DNA of 34,412 bases from NCBI GenBank assembly GCA_964497245.1, contig CAZCCC010000012.1, positions 1-34,412 on the forward strand, given 5' to 3'. Below are positions 13,554 to 20,931 of the stretch, piece after piece. Position numbers and translations under genes: made by a program. Every line of letters begins with the position of its first letter. Position 1 is the stretch's first letter. Origin of the DNA: CAZCCC01 sp964497245. Its GTDB lineage: Bacteria > Patescibacteriota > Patescibacteriia > Buchananbacterales > UBA6539. Below the pieces are notes generated by a model. The model did no database searches. It was not told where the DNA came from and saw only the letters and a program-made list of their open reading frames with translations.

Positions 13554-13615
13554 TGACAAAAAAGCTAGCGGTAATTGAAAAAGTTAACAAGCAGTTAACA
13601 GTCAAAAAAACGTAA
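13553..13615 (+). CDS. Possible 20-aa peptide (doubtful)
   Basis: A short frame MTKKLAVIEKVNKQLTVKKT begins at the right end of repeat copy 2 and ends 30 bp before hydA. There is no SD. It contains two GTTAAC sequences 11 bp apart (13583 and 13594). It could be a chance frame or the upstream part of the hydA leader. Confidence 0.2.
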   Translation: MTKKLAVIEKVNKQLTVKKT

Positions 13616-13645
13616 TATAAATTATTCAATTTTTTAAGTAAATTT

Positions 13646-14932
13646 ATGAAAATAAAAATAGAACATATCTCTAAAATGGAAGGTCACCTGGATTTTGTCG
13701 GACATATTTTGAATGGAGATGTGGCAAAGGCTAAAATTGAAACAACCGAAGGAGTTCGGCTTATTGAAAGTATTCTGGTTGGCCGGAAATTTTATGACGT
13801 GCCGATTATTACTGCAAGGATTTGCGGCATTTGTCCGGTAGTTCATTCTTTAAATACTTTAAAAACTATTGAGAATGCTTTTGAAATAAAACCCTCTTTA
13901 CAGACCATTAAGCTGAGAAAATTAATGGAACTTTCTCAGATAATACATAGTCACGCTTTACATCTTTATTTTTTGTCTATGCCTGATTTTTATGGAGTGC
14001 GTGATGATTTGGATTTTATCAAAAAGCATCCGACTCAAGCCTCGGCCGCAATTAATTGCAGGAAATTTGCTTTGAAGGTTTTAGATGTAGTGGCCGGTCG
14101 GGCAATTCATCCGATTGCTTGCGAAGTCGGCGGTTTTAAGGTTTTGCCAAAAAGAAACCAACTTAAAGAATTGCTTAATATGTATGAAGAGGCAATGATG
14201 TCGGCAATGGAACTGGTTTTATTTGCTGCAAAACTTCCTTATCCTAAATTTGAAAGAAAACAAGAATTTGCCAGCCTTTATCAAGACAAGGAATATTCAA
14301 TTTATGACGGTGATGTAAAATTTTTAAGTGGCCAAAAAGTAAAGGCGAAAGATTACGGTAAAATAATTGCTGAATATCAGCTTTTGGACTTTGCTGCCAA
14401 GCGGGCTGACTATCAGGGTAAAAGTTTTATGGTTGGTGCTTTGGCGCGATTGAATATTAATCATTCAAGATTGAGCAGTGAAGCAAAAAAAATTGTGATA
14501 GATTTAAAATTAAGTTTTCCGATAAACAATACTTTTTTTAATGTTTTAGCACAGGCAATTGAACTTGTTCATGCAACTGAAATTTCCGGCGAGATTCTGC
14601 GTGATTTAGTTAAGAATTTAAAACCGGAAGAAAGCTTAAACAACAGGCTAAAATTAATTGCCAATGCTAACCCAAAAAATAAGAAGACAATTGGGTATTC
14701 TGTTATGGAAGCGCCAAGGGGAATTTTATATGATATGTTGGAAATCGCTGCCGACGGTACCATCACCAAAGCTGACATTATCACTCCAACAGTTCAATTT
14801 TTAAATAATATTGAGCAAGATCTAAAAGTGTATTTACCTGATTTAAGGAAGTTAAAAAAAGAAACTCGCGAGCTTAAAATAAAAAAATTAATTCGCGCTT
14901 ACGACCCTTGTATTTCTTGCGCTACTCATTAG
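13646..14932 (+). CDS. hydA: NiFe sulfhydrogenase alpha (large, catalytic) subunit
   Basis: This subunit contains the NiFe active site for reversible H2 oxidation/proton reduction. The L1 motif RICGICPVVH gives Cys60 and Cys63; the L2 motif DPCISC gives Cys422 and Cys425. The second glutamate-containing motif near the N-terminus (ISKMEGH) is intact. At 428 aa it is normal for group 3b. Strikingly, translation stops directly after DPCISCATH: His428 is the residue after which maturation proteases normally cut, so there is no C-terminal propeptide to remove. It is separated from hydD by repeat copy 2. Confidence 0.95.
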   Translation: MKIKIEHISKMEGHLDFVGHILNGDVAKAKIETTEGVRLIESILVGRKFYDVPIITARICGICPVVHSLNTLKTIENAFEIKPSLQTIKLRKLMELSQIIHSHALHLYFLSMPDFYGVRDDLDFIKKHPTQASAAINCRKFALKVLDVVAGRAIHPIACEVGGFKVLPKRNQLKELLNMYEEAMMSAMELVLFAAKLPYPKFERKQEFASLYQDKEYSIYDGDVKFLSGQKVKAKDYGKIIAEYQLLDFAAKRADYQGKSFMVGALARLNINHSRLSSEAKKIVIDLKLSFPINNTFFNVLAQAIELVHATEISGEILRDLVKNLKPEESLNNRLKLIANANPKNKKTIGYSVMEAPRGILYDMLEIAADGTITKADIITPTVQFLNNIEQDLKVYLPDLRKLKKETRELKIKKLIRAYDPCISCATH

Positions 14933-15003
14933 CGGAATTTTGACCGATGACTTATTTATACCAACAGTTAATTAAATATTTAAAAAATTAAATTATAGAT
15001 AGT

Positions 15004-15515
15004 ATGTTACAGAATATTTTATTTTTAGTTTTATTAATTGCTATTTCCGGATTTTTTTCCGCTTCTGAAATTGCCATTTTTTCTTTATCTCCTGCTAAAA
15101 TAAAATCATTAGAGAAAAAAAAATTAAAAAGAGCAAAAAAACTTGCGGCCCTCAAAGCAAAACCGCAAAGACTTTTAATTAATATTCTAATAGGTAATAA
15201 TTTAGTTAACATCAGCGCTTCTGCCTTGGCGACGATTGTGGCTTATGAATATTTTGGTTCTGCCGGTCCGGCGATTGCAACTGGTATTTTGACAATTTTA
15301 ATTTTAGTTTTTGGCGAAATCGGTCCTAAAAGTTTTGCCAGCACTCATTCAGAAGGTTTTGCCTTGGCGGCAGTTCCGGTTTTATCTTTTTTGGATAAGG
15401 TTTTATGGCCGGTAATTTCTTTTTTTGAAAAATTTAATAAAAAGGCCTTAAGTTTTTTTTCCAGTGGAAGAAAACATCCTTCAGTAAGTGAAGATGAAAT
15501 AAAAGCTTTAACTGA
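15004..15515 (+). CDS. CNNM/CorC-HlyC family membrane protein, N-terminal part (interrupted by Ns)
   Basis: This is the N-terminal membrane half (DUF21/CNNM domain, about 170 aa). ISGFFSASEIAIFSLSPAKI is the family signature, followed by helices around NILIGNNLVNISASALATI and GEIGPKSFAS. The frame runs into ten Ns at 15516-15525. The cytoplasmic CBS half continues at 15527 in the +1 frame, so both parts are one gene. This family is linked to Mg2+/Co2+ efflux or membrane maintenance. Confidence 0.88.
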
Positions 15516-15525
15516 NNNNNNNNNN
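15516..15525. other. Assembly gap (10 Ns)
   Basis: Ten ambiguous bases inside the CNNM/CBS gene. The coding frames on either side agree only if the true missing length is a multiple of three, so the number of Ns is a placeholder or off by one or more bases. Confidence 0.95.
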
Positions 15526-15526
15526 A

Positions 15527-16234
15527 GAGGGAGTTGTTAAGCACAAGGAAAAAGAAATGATTATGCGGGTATTGGAATTTAATGATATTGACGCAAATGA
15601 TGTAATGACCCCGCGGTCTGAAATATTCGCTTTACCGTCAATCTTTACAATAGAAAAAGCTGTTTTAGAAATAAATAAATCTCACTATTCTCGCATTCCT
15701 GTATATAGAAAAAGCATAGATGATATTATTGGAATAGTATATATTCCAGATTTGTTGCGCGAATTTTCCAGTGGTAATAAAGATTTAATTTTAGAAAAAA
15801 TTGCCAGAAAGCCATATTTTATACCGAAACAAAGAAAAATAGACGAAATTTTTAAAGATTTTCAACGCCGGCATAACCACATCGCTGTTGTTTTGGATGA
15901 ACACGGTTTAGTTTGCGGTTTAGTGACATTGGAAGATTTGCTTGAAGAAATTGTCGGGGAAATCATGGATGAATCTGATACCGATGAATTTTTGATCAAG
16001 CGTTTAGATAAAAATTCAATTTTGGTTGACAGCAAAATAGAGCTAAAGGAAATAAATCATTTTTTTAATATTGAAATTCCCGGTGATAAACATAAAATAG
16101 TTTCAGAAGTTTTTTTGGAAAAATTTGGCAGGATTCCTAAGCTAGGCGACCAGCTTGATTTTGACGGAATAAAAATGGTGATAGAAAAAGCCACCCCTAA
16201 AAAAATTGAAAAATTAAGAATTATTAAATATTAA
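15527..16234 (+). CDS. CNNM/CorC-HlyC family protein, C-terminal CBS and CorC domains
   Basis: Continuation of the gene begun at 15004. After EGVVKHKEKEMIMRVLEFND, the stretch DANDVMTPRSEIFALP opens a tandem CBS pair (nucleotide-binding, about 120 residues), with HYSRIPVYRKSIDDIIGIVYIPDLL and HIAVVLDEHGLVCGLVTLEDLLEEIVGEIMDE. The last 80 residues (LVDSKIELKEINHFFNIEIP to the end) form the CorC_HlyC transporter-associated domain. An internal ATG at 15557 is not the real start. hypA follows after 15 bp. Confidence 0.9.
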   Translation, partial: EGVVKHKEKEMIMRVLEFNDIDANDVMTPRSEIFALPSIFTIEKAVLEINKSHYSRIPVYRKSIDDIIGIVYIPDLLREFSSGNKDLILEKIARKPYFIPKQRKIDEIFKDFQRRHNHIAVVLDEHGLVCGLVTLEDLLEEIVGEIMDESDTDEFLIKRLDKNSILVDSKIELKEINHFFNIEIPGDKHKIVSEVFLEKFGRIPKLGDQLDFDGIKMVIEKATPKKIEKLRIIKY

Positions 16235-16249
16235 AATGATTTAACCAAT

Positions 16250-16504
16250 ATGCATGATCTTCATGCCGCTGACAAAATACTTAAGCTGGTCTTGGATAAA
16301 GCCAATGAAAATAAATTACTTCAAGTCAAAAAAATTGTAATTGAGCTTGGCAGCATTATTGAGCATGGGCAGGAGATAAATCCGGAAAATTTGGTTTTTA
16401 ATTTGAAATTATTGGCTGAACATACGCCGGCAAAAGGGGCGGAGATTGAGATAAAAAAAGTTGATGGAAATATTTGGAAACTGATAGAGATTGAAGGAAG
16501 TTAA
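16250..16504 (+). CDS. hypA: HypA-like nickel metallochaperone lacking the zinc domain
   Basis: HypA delivers nickel to the hydrogenase large subunit. The N-terminus MHDLHAADKILKLVLDKA retains His2, the nickel ligand, with Asp in place of the usual Glu3; VKKIVIELGS, NPENLVFNLKLLAEHTPAKGAEIEIKK follow the family pattern. Full-length HypA (about 113-120 aa) then has a zinc finger with two CxxC motifs; here the protein ends at 84 aa with no cysteine at all, and no downstream frame restores one. It sits 15 bp behind the CNNM/CBS gene and is closed by a terminator. Confidence 0.82.
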   Translation: MHDLHAADKILKLVLDKANENKLLQVKKIVIELGSIIEHGQEINPENLVFNLKLLAEHTPAKGAEIEIKKVDGNIWKLIEIEGS

Positions 16505-16559
16505 AAAATTAATAAAATTTTATTTGGCAGTTTATTTTTATAAATTAAATATATTTTTT

Positions 16560-16584
16560 CGTGAAGCTGTTTCACGGTTTTTTG
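16560..16584 (+). terminator. Rho-independent terminator after hypA
   Basis: CGTGAA (16560-16565) pairs with TTCACG (16571-16576), followed by a T-run. Confidence 0.85.
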
Positions 16585-16601
16585 TAAATCATTTTATTTT
16601 G

Positions 16602-16610
16602 TGTTATAAT
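16602..16610 (+). promoter_or_regulatory. Perfect extended -10 promoter
   Basis: TGTTATAAT at 16602-16610, 25 bp before the methyltransferase ATG. The motif is the same as before hydB and nearly the same as before GAPDH. Confidence 0.7.
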
Positions 16611-16635
16611 TTTAGCATTATAATCAGTAGAATTT

Positions 16636-17439
16636 ATGACTAAAAATAATGAAGAGGGTATCAATCAAAGGCTTTTTTTTGAAACCGGTTGGGATGACCA
16701 GGAGTTAGCCAAAGATTATAAAACAGAAATTCAAAATTTATCGGAAATGAGAAATAATCTTTTTAAAATTTTGTCAATTATTGCCGAAGCAAGAGATAAC
16801 CAGGATTATTTGAGAAGCAAAGATTTTGACGGCAAGGAGGTTGTTGGTTTAGCTGTTAGAAATTTGGAAGGCAAAACAGTTTTAGATCTTGGTTGCGGAC
16901 CTGGTGGAGATTTTGAAAGAGAAATTCTTCCGGCAGTAAAAAGCCTTATTGCTGTTGATAAATCAGGAGGAATGCTGAAGCTTCTAAAAGAAGACGAAGA
17001 AATTGCAAAACATAAAGAGAAAGTGTTGCCTGTAAAAGGTGATGTAAGTTTACTGCCTATTGCAAAAAATTCTGTTGATGTGGCGGTTGCCGCTCATTTA
17101 ATCCATTATTTGCGAAGCAGAGAAGAGGAAGATGAATTTTTTAGCAGAGTGCTTTCAGCCTTGAAGCCGGGCGGTTATTTTATTGTTAATGGTGTTTCTA
17201 ATTCTGCAAATCAAAAAGTAAAAAAAGAATTTGGCAGGAATAGAAATGAAGAGCTATCAGTTTACAGGAGGAATTCTTATAGATTGAAAGAAACTTATCG
17301 TGATTATGTTATTTTAGACAGTGAAATAGTGGAACGTCTCAAAGAGCTGGGTTTTGATTGTGAAATTGAAGTTTTTTTCAATGATGAATCAAAATCCCAT
17401 TGTGCCGTTAAGATTATAAAAAAATCAAATGAATCTTAA
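16636..17439 (+). CDS. Class I SAM-dependent methyltransferase
   Basis: 267 aa. Motif I, TVLDLGCGPGGDFE (about residues 80-93), and the downstream acidic strand end LIAVDKS bind S-adenosylmethionine; VKGDVSLLPIAKNSVDVAVAAHLIHYL is motif II/III of the UbiE-like type (Methyltransf_11/25), and LKPGGYFIVNGVS matches the post-motif. The first 75 residues are helical and family-specific. The substrate cannot be deduced. The end overlaps pgk by 11 bp, so pgk is probably expressed from the same extended -10 promoter. Confidence 0.88.
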   Translation: MTKNNEEGINQRLFFETGWDDQELAKDYKTEIQNLSEMRNNLFKILSIIAEARDNQDYLRSKDFDGKEVVGLAVRNLEGKTVLDLGCGPGGDFEREILPAVKSLIAVDKSGGMLKLLKEDEEIAKHKEKVLPVKGDVSLLPIAKNSVDVAVAAHLIHYLRSREEEDEFFSRVLSALKPGGYFIVNGVSNSANQKVKKEFGRNRNEELSVYRRNSYRLKETYRDYVILDSEIVERLKELGFDCEIEVFFNDESKSHCAVKIIKKSNES

Positions 17440-18655
17440 TTCTATAAAACGTGTAAAAAAATTAACCGGCAAAACCGTGTTATTTCGTGTTGCTTATGAT
17501 GTGCCACTTGAAAAAAAAGGCAAAGGCTATAAAGTATCTGACAGTCGGAGAATATCAGAAACTATTCCGACGCTTGAATACTTGTTGAAAAAAAAATGCA
17601 AAGTGATAATTTTGTCATGGCTGAAAAGGCCGGGCGGGAAAGTGGTTGAGGAGTATAGAATGGATCCGGTAGCCAAAGCTTTGGCAAAATTGATAAAAAA
17701 GCCGGTAAAAAAAATAGATGACTGTATTGGTCCGAAAGTTTTTGCCGAGATTGGAAAACTGAAACCCGGAGAAATTTTAATGCTGGAAAATGTCAGATTC
17801 TATCCGCAAGAAGAGGAAGCTGACAAGATGTTTTCTGCCCTCTTGGTTCATGGAATTGATCTTATTTGTTTTGACGCTTTTGCTCAGTCTCATAGGATAC
17901 ATTCTTCAACTACCGGAATTACTGGTTTGGTTCCGGCTTATTCCGGATTTTTATTAGATAAAGAAATTAGAGAACTGAGCAGAATAAACAAAAAGCCCAA
18001 GCGGCCACTGGTGATTATTTTGGGTGGTGCAAAAATTTCCGATAAGATTAATGTTCTGCAGGAGCTGATAAAATCCGCTGATAAAGTTTTGATTGGTGGG
18101 GGAGTGGCCAATGTTTTTTTAAAGGCGGCAAAAATCAAAGTCGGTAATTCTTTTTTAGAGGATGTTTTTGTTGATAAAGCCAGACGCAAGCCGGTCAGTT
18201 TTGTCAAAATGGCAGCCAGTATTATTAAAAAAAATAAAATCAAGATTTTTGTGCCGGTTGATTTGATTGCCGCCAATAAAATTGATCAGAATGCGGTTGT
18301 TGAGCTGATTGATCTGGAAGATGGTCAAAATATTAATAAAAATTGGAAATTTTTGGACATCGGGCCAAAAACAATTGCCAATTATCTTGCGGAGATAAAG
18401 AAAGCAAAAACTATTTTTTTTAACGGACCAATGGGCGTTTTTGAAATTGATAAGTTTGCCTTTGGCACAAGAAAAATCGCTGAAGCAGTAGCTAGATCAA
18501 AAGCGACAAGCGTCATCGGCGGCGGTGATACTGAAGTTATCGCCGCTAAATACGGACTTGAAAAAAAATTCAGCCATATTTCAACCGGCGGCGGTGCCAG
18601 CCTGGATTTTTTAAGCGGAAAAGAATTGCCAGCTTTAAAAAATTTAAAAAAATAA
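17429..18655 (+). CDS. pgk: Phosphoglycerate kinase, divergent
   Basis: PGK transfers phosphate from 1,3-bisphosphoglycerate to ADP. The fold-wide motifs are present: DSRRISETIPT, ENVRFYPQEE, FDAFAQSHRIHSSTTGI, ILGGAKISDKI, FNGPMGVFE, and GGGDTEVIA with STGGGASLDFL at the nucleotide site. Unusual are two substrate-site segments: RVAYDVP (residues 20-26) replaces the usual RVDFNVP, and SWLKRP (63-68) replaces SHLGRP, so the Asp, Asn and His of the triose site are Ala22, Asp24 and Trp64. Other basic residues remain. I recall similar variants in other candidate phyla. 408 aa, normal length. Start overlaps the methyltransferase. Confidence 0.94.
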   Translation: MNLNSIKRVKKLTGKTVLFRVAYDVPLEKKGKGYKVSDSRRISETIPTLEYLLKKKCKVIILSWLKRPGGKVVEEYRMDPVAKALAKLIKKPVKKIDDCIGPKVFAEIGKLKPGEILMLENVRFYPQEEEADKMFSALLVHGIDLICFDAFAQSHRIHSSTTGITGLVPAYSGFLLDKEIRELSRINKKPKRPLVIILGGAKISDKINVLQELIKSADKVLIGGGVANVFLKAAKIKVGNSFLEDVFVDKARRKPVSFVKMAASIIKKNKIKIFVPVDLIAANKIDQNAVVELIDLEDGQNINKNWKFLDIGPKTIANYLAEIKKAKTIFFNGPMGVFEIDKFAFGTRKIAEAVARSKATSVIGGGDTEVIAAKYGLEKKFSHISTGGGASLDFLSGKELPALKNLKK

Positions 18656-18677
18656 TAATTAACTTAACAAAAAATTT

Positions 18678-19472
18678 ATGGAAAATCAAAAAAATAATTG
18701 CTGTTTACGGGAAATACCAGTCTGGAAAATATTAGGGGCAGTTCTAACTTTATTTTTGGTGGTTTTTGTTTCAGTATTAACCAGAAACGAAATAAAAAAG
18801 TATGATTATATTGGGCGAGAAAATCAGCAGGTTTACACTATTGCGATTGATGGAGAAGGTAAGGTTGCTTCTATTCCCGATGTTGCCGAAATTTTATTAG
18901 GAATTGAAACCCAGAAGACTAAGGTTGTTGATGCTCAAAAAGAAAATACTGAAAAGATGAATAAGATAATTGGTAAGCTAAAGGAAATGGGCATTGAAAG
19001 TAAAGATATTAAGACCACTAACTATAGTATTTATCCACGTTATGACTGGATTGAGAATAGGCAGGTTTTGCGAGGTTATGTTGTAAATCAGTCGGCCTCA
19101 GTAAAAATTAGAAATTTAGATAAAATTGGAGATATTGTTGATGCCGCCGGTCAATTGGGTGCCAATCAGGTTGGTAGTCTTAATTTTACCATTGACGAAC
19201 CGGAATCTTTAAAACAGCAGGCAAGAGAAAAAGCTTTAATTAATGCCAAAGAAAAAGCCGAGGCCTTGGCGAAAATCGCAGGTGTGAAGTTGGGCAGGTT
19301 AGTTTCTTTTTCTGAAAGTTTAAGTCCGGCTTATCCGATTTATCGGGACTATGCGATTAATGAGAAAACTTTAGGCATGGGAGGTGAAGTAGACTCTTCG
19401 CCGATTCCACAAATGGAACCGGGAAGCCATGAAGTGATTGTCAATGTAATGGTAGTTTACGAAGTTCTATAA
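18678..19472 (+). CDS. SIMPL-domain (DUF541) exported protein
   Basis: 264 aa. One N-terminal membrane helix (ILGAVLTLFLVVFVSVLT, about residues 15-32) without lipobox anchors an extracytoplasmic domain. The SIMPL/DUF541 pattern is clear: ISIDGEGKV-like IAIDGEGKVASIPDVAEILLGIET, an amphipathic helix with KMNKIIGKLKEMGIESKDIKTTNYSIYPRYDW, and EKALINAKEKAEALAKIAGVKLGRLVSFSE. Family members are periplasmic or surface proteins of uncertain role (oxidative stress, BP26 antigen). It lies between pgk and eno with gaps of 22 and 42 bp, so it is probably co-transcribed with them. Confidence 0.9.
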   Translation: MENQKNNCCLREIPVWKILGAVLTLFLVVFVSVLTRNEIKKYDYIGRENQQVYTIAIDGEGKVASIPDVAEILLGIETQKTKVVDAQKENTEKMNKIIGKLKEMGIESKDIKTTNYSIYPRYDWIENRQVLRGYVVNQSASVKIRNLDKIGDIVDAAGQLGANQVGSLNFTIDEPESLKQQAREKALINAKEKAEALAKIAGVKLGRLVSFSESLSPAYPIYRDYAINEKTLGMGGEVDSSPIPQMEPGSHEVIVNVMVVYEVL

Positions 19473-19514
19473 TTAATTTTTAATCAAGTAAAAACAAAAA
19501 AATACAAATAAATT

Positions 19515-20780
19515 ATGTTTGGAGGAAAAAATAAAATTAAATCAATCAAAGCTTTTGAGATTTTGGATTCCCGAGGCAATCCTACCCTTAAAGTAAAAAT
19601 TACTTTGAGAAGTGGCCTGCAGGGTTGTGCCTGTGTTCCGTCCGGTGCATCAACTGGAATTTATGAAGCGCTGGAGCTACGCGATGGAAATAAAAACCGC
19701 TATGGCGGAAAAGGAGTTTTAAAAGCGGTTAGAAACGTTAATGAAACAATTGGTAAAAAATTAAAAAACAGGCTTCCTTTCCAGCAAAGAAAACTTGATG
19801 AATTGATGATAAAACTTGACGGAACTGAGAATAAATCAAATTTAGGCGCTAATGCCATTTTAGGAGTATCCATGGCTTTAGCCGACGTTTCTTCAAAAGC
19901 GACCAGAATGCCTCTCTATAAATATATTAGATCTGTTTATGGCCTTAAATTTTCCGGATATAAAATGCCATTTGCGACGATGAATATTTTAAATGGCGGA
20001 GAACATGCGGGTTGGAGTCTTGATATTCAGGAATTTATGATTGTTCCGTTGCAAAGAACTTTCGCCGAAAGATTGAGATGTGGTGCAGAAATTTTTCAAA
20101 TGTTGGGAAATATCTTAAAAGCTAAGGGCTATCCGGTATTAAAAGGCGATGAAGGCGGTTACGCGCCTAAATTGCCAGGAAATGAAATGGCATTTTTATT
20201 AATTTTGGAAGCAATAAAAAAAGCCGGATATATTCCAGGATCAAATGTTAAATTAGCAATTGATTCAGCTGCATCTGAATTTTATAGTAAAAAGAATAAA
20301 ATTTATAGATTTAAAGCTGATAAAAAGTCTTTTAAACCAGATGAGATGATAAGTCTAATTGAAAACTGGGTTAAAAAATATCCGCTGCTTTCGGTTGAAG
20401 ATGGATTGGCTGAAGACGACTGGCGTAATTGGGAAGTTTTGACTAAAAAACTTGGCCGCAAAGTCAGCTTGGTCGGTGATGATTTATTTGTCACTAATGT
20501 GAAACGGCTACAAAAAGGAATTGAAAATAAGGTTGGTAATGCTATTTTGATTAAGCTAAACCAAATTGGCAGCTTATCTGAAACCATTGATGCAATAATG
20601 TTGGCTAAAAAGAATAATTACAAAACTTCAATTTCACATCGATCCGGAGAAACTGAAGACACTTTCATTGCCGATTTAGCAGTAGCAGTTAATTCTGAAT
20701 TCATTAAAACCGGTTCGCTTTCGCGCAGCGAGCGGGTGACTAAATATAATCGGCTGTTGGAAATTGAAAATGAATTATAA
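19515..20780 (+). CDS. eno: Enolase
   Basis: Enolase dehydrates 2-phosphoglycerate to phosphoenolpyruvate. Landmarks in order: EILDSRGNPTLKV (residues 14-26), PSGASTGIYEALELRDG, NGGEHAGWSLDIQEFM, KGDEGGYAPKL with the catalytic Glu, VEDGLAEDDW and GDDLFVTN with Mg2+ ligands, LIKLNQIGSLSET with the catalytic Lys and SHRSGETED. The end KYNRLLEIENEL is typical. At 421 aa it is complete. Small departures, such as GGEHAGWS for the usual GGAHADNN loop, do not touch catalytic residues. No SD. Confidence 0.97.
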   Translation: MFGGKNKIKSIKAFEILDSRGNPTLKVKITLRSGLQGCACVPSGASTGIYEALELRDGNKNRYGGKGVLKAVRNVNETIGKKLKNRLPFQQRKLDELMIKLDGTENKSNLGANAILGVSMALADVSSKATRMPLYKYIRSVYGLKFSGYKMPFATMNILNGGEHAGWSLDIQEFMIVPLQRTFAERLRCGAEIFQMLGNILKAKGYPVLKGDEGGYAPKLPGNEMAFLLILEAIKKAGYIPGSNVKLAIDSAASEFYSKKNKIYRFKADKKSFKPDEMISLIENWVKKYPLLSVEDGLAEDDWRNWEVLTKKLGRKVSLVGDDLFVTNVKRLQKGIENKVGNAILIKLNQIGSLSETIDAIMLAKKNNYKTSISHRSGETEDTFIADLAVAVNSEFIKTGSLSRSERVTKYNRLLEIENEL

Positions 20781-20931
20781 AGTATCAAATGGAAATTAAA
20801 AATCAAGAGAGGGAATTGATAGCTGCAAGTGAAAAAAATAAAGTTGACATTGGAAGAATTTTTAGCTAGGTGTTTATGATGGTGTAATTGGCTTTGGAAA
20901 TTTAGTAAATTAATTTAATAATTTTATTCAA

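Noticed and set aside
13583..13599. Paired GTTAAC sites as TrpR-like operators of hydA
   Set aside because: GTTAAC is AT-rich and common; the sites do not form an extended palindrome like that at 2017-2036.
20789..20869. 26-codon frame between eno and gpmI
   Set aside because: No SD, no similarity recognised, and the 151-bp gap otherwise looks non-coding; too short to support.
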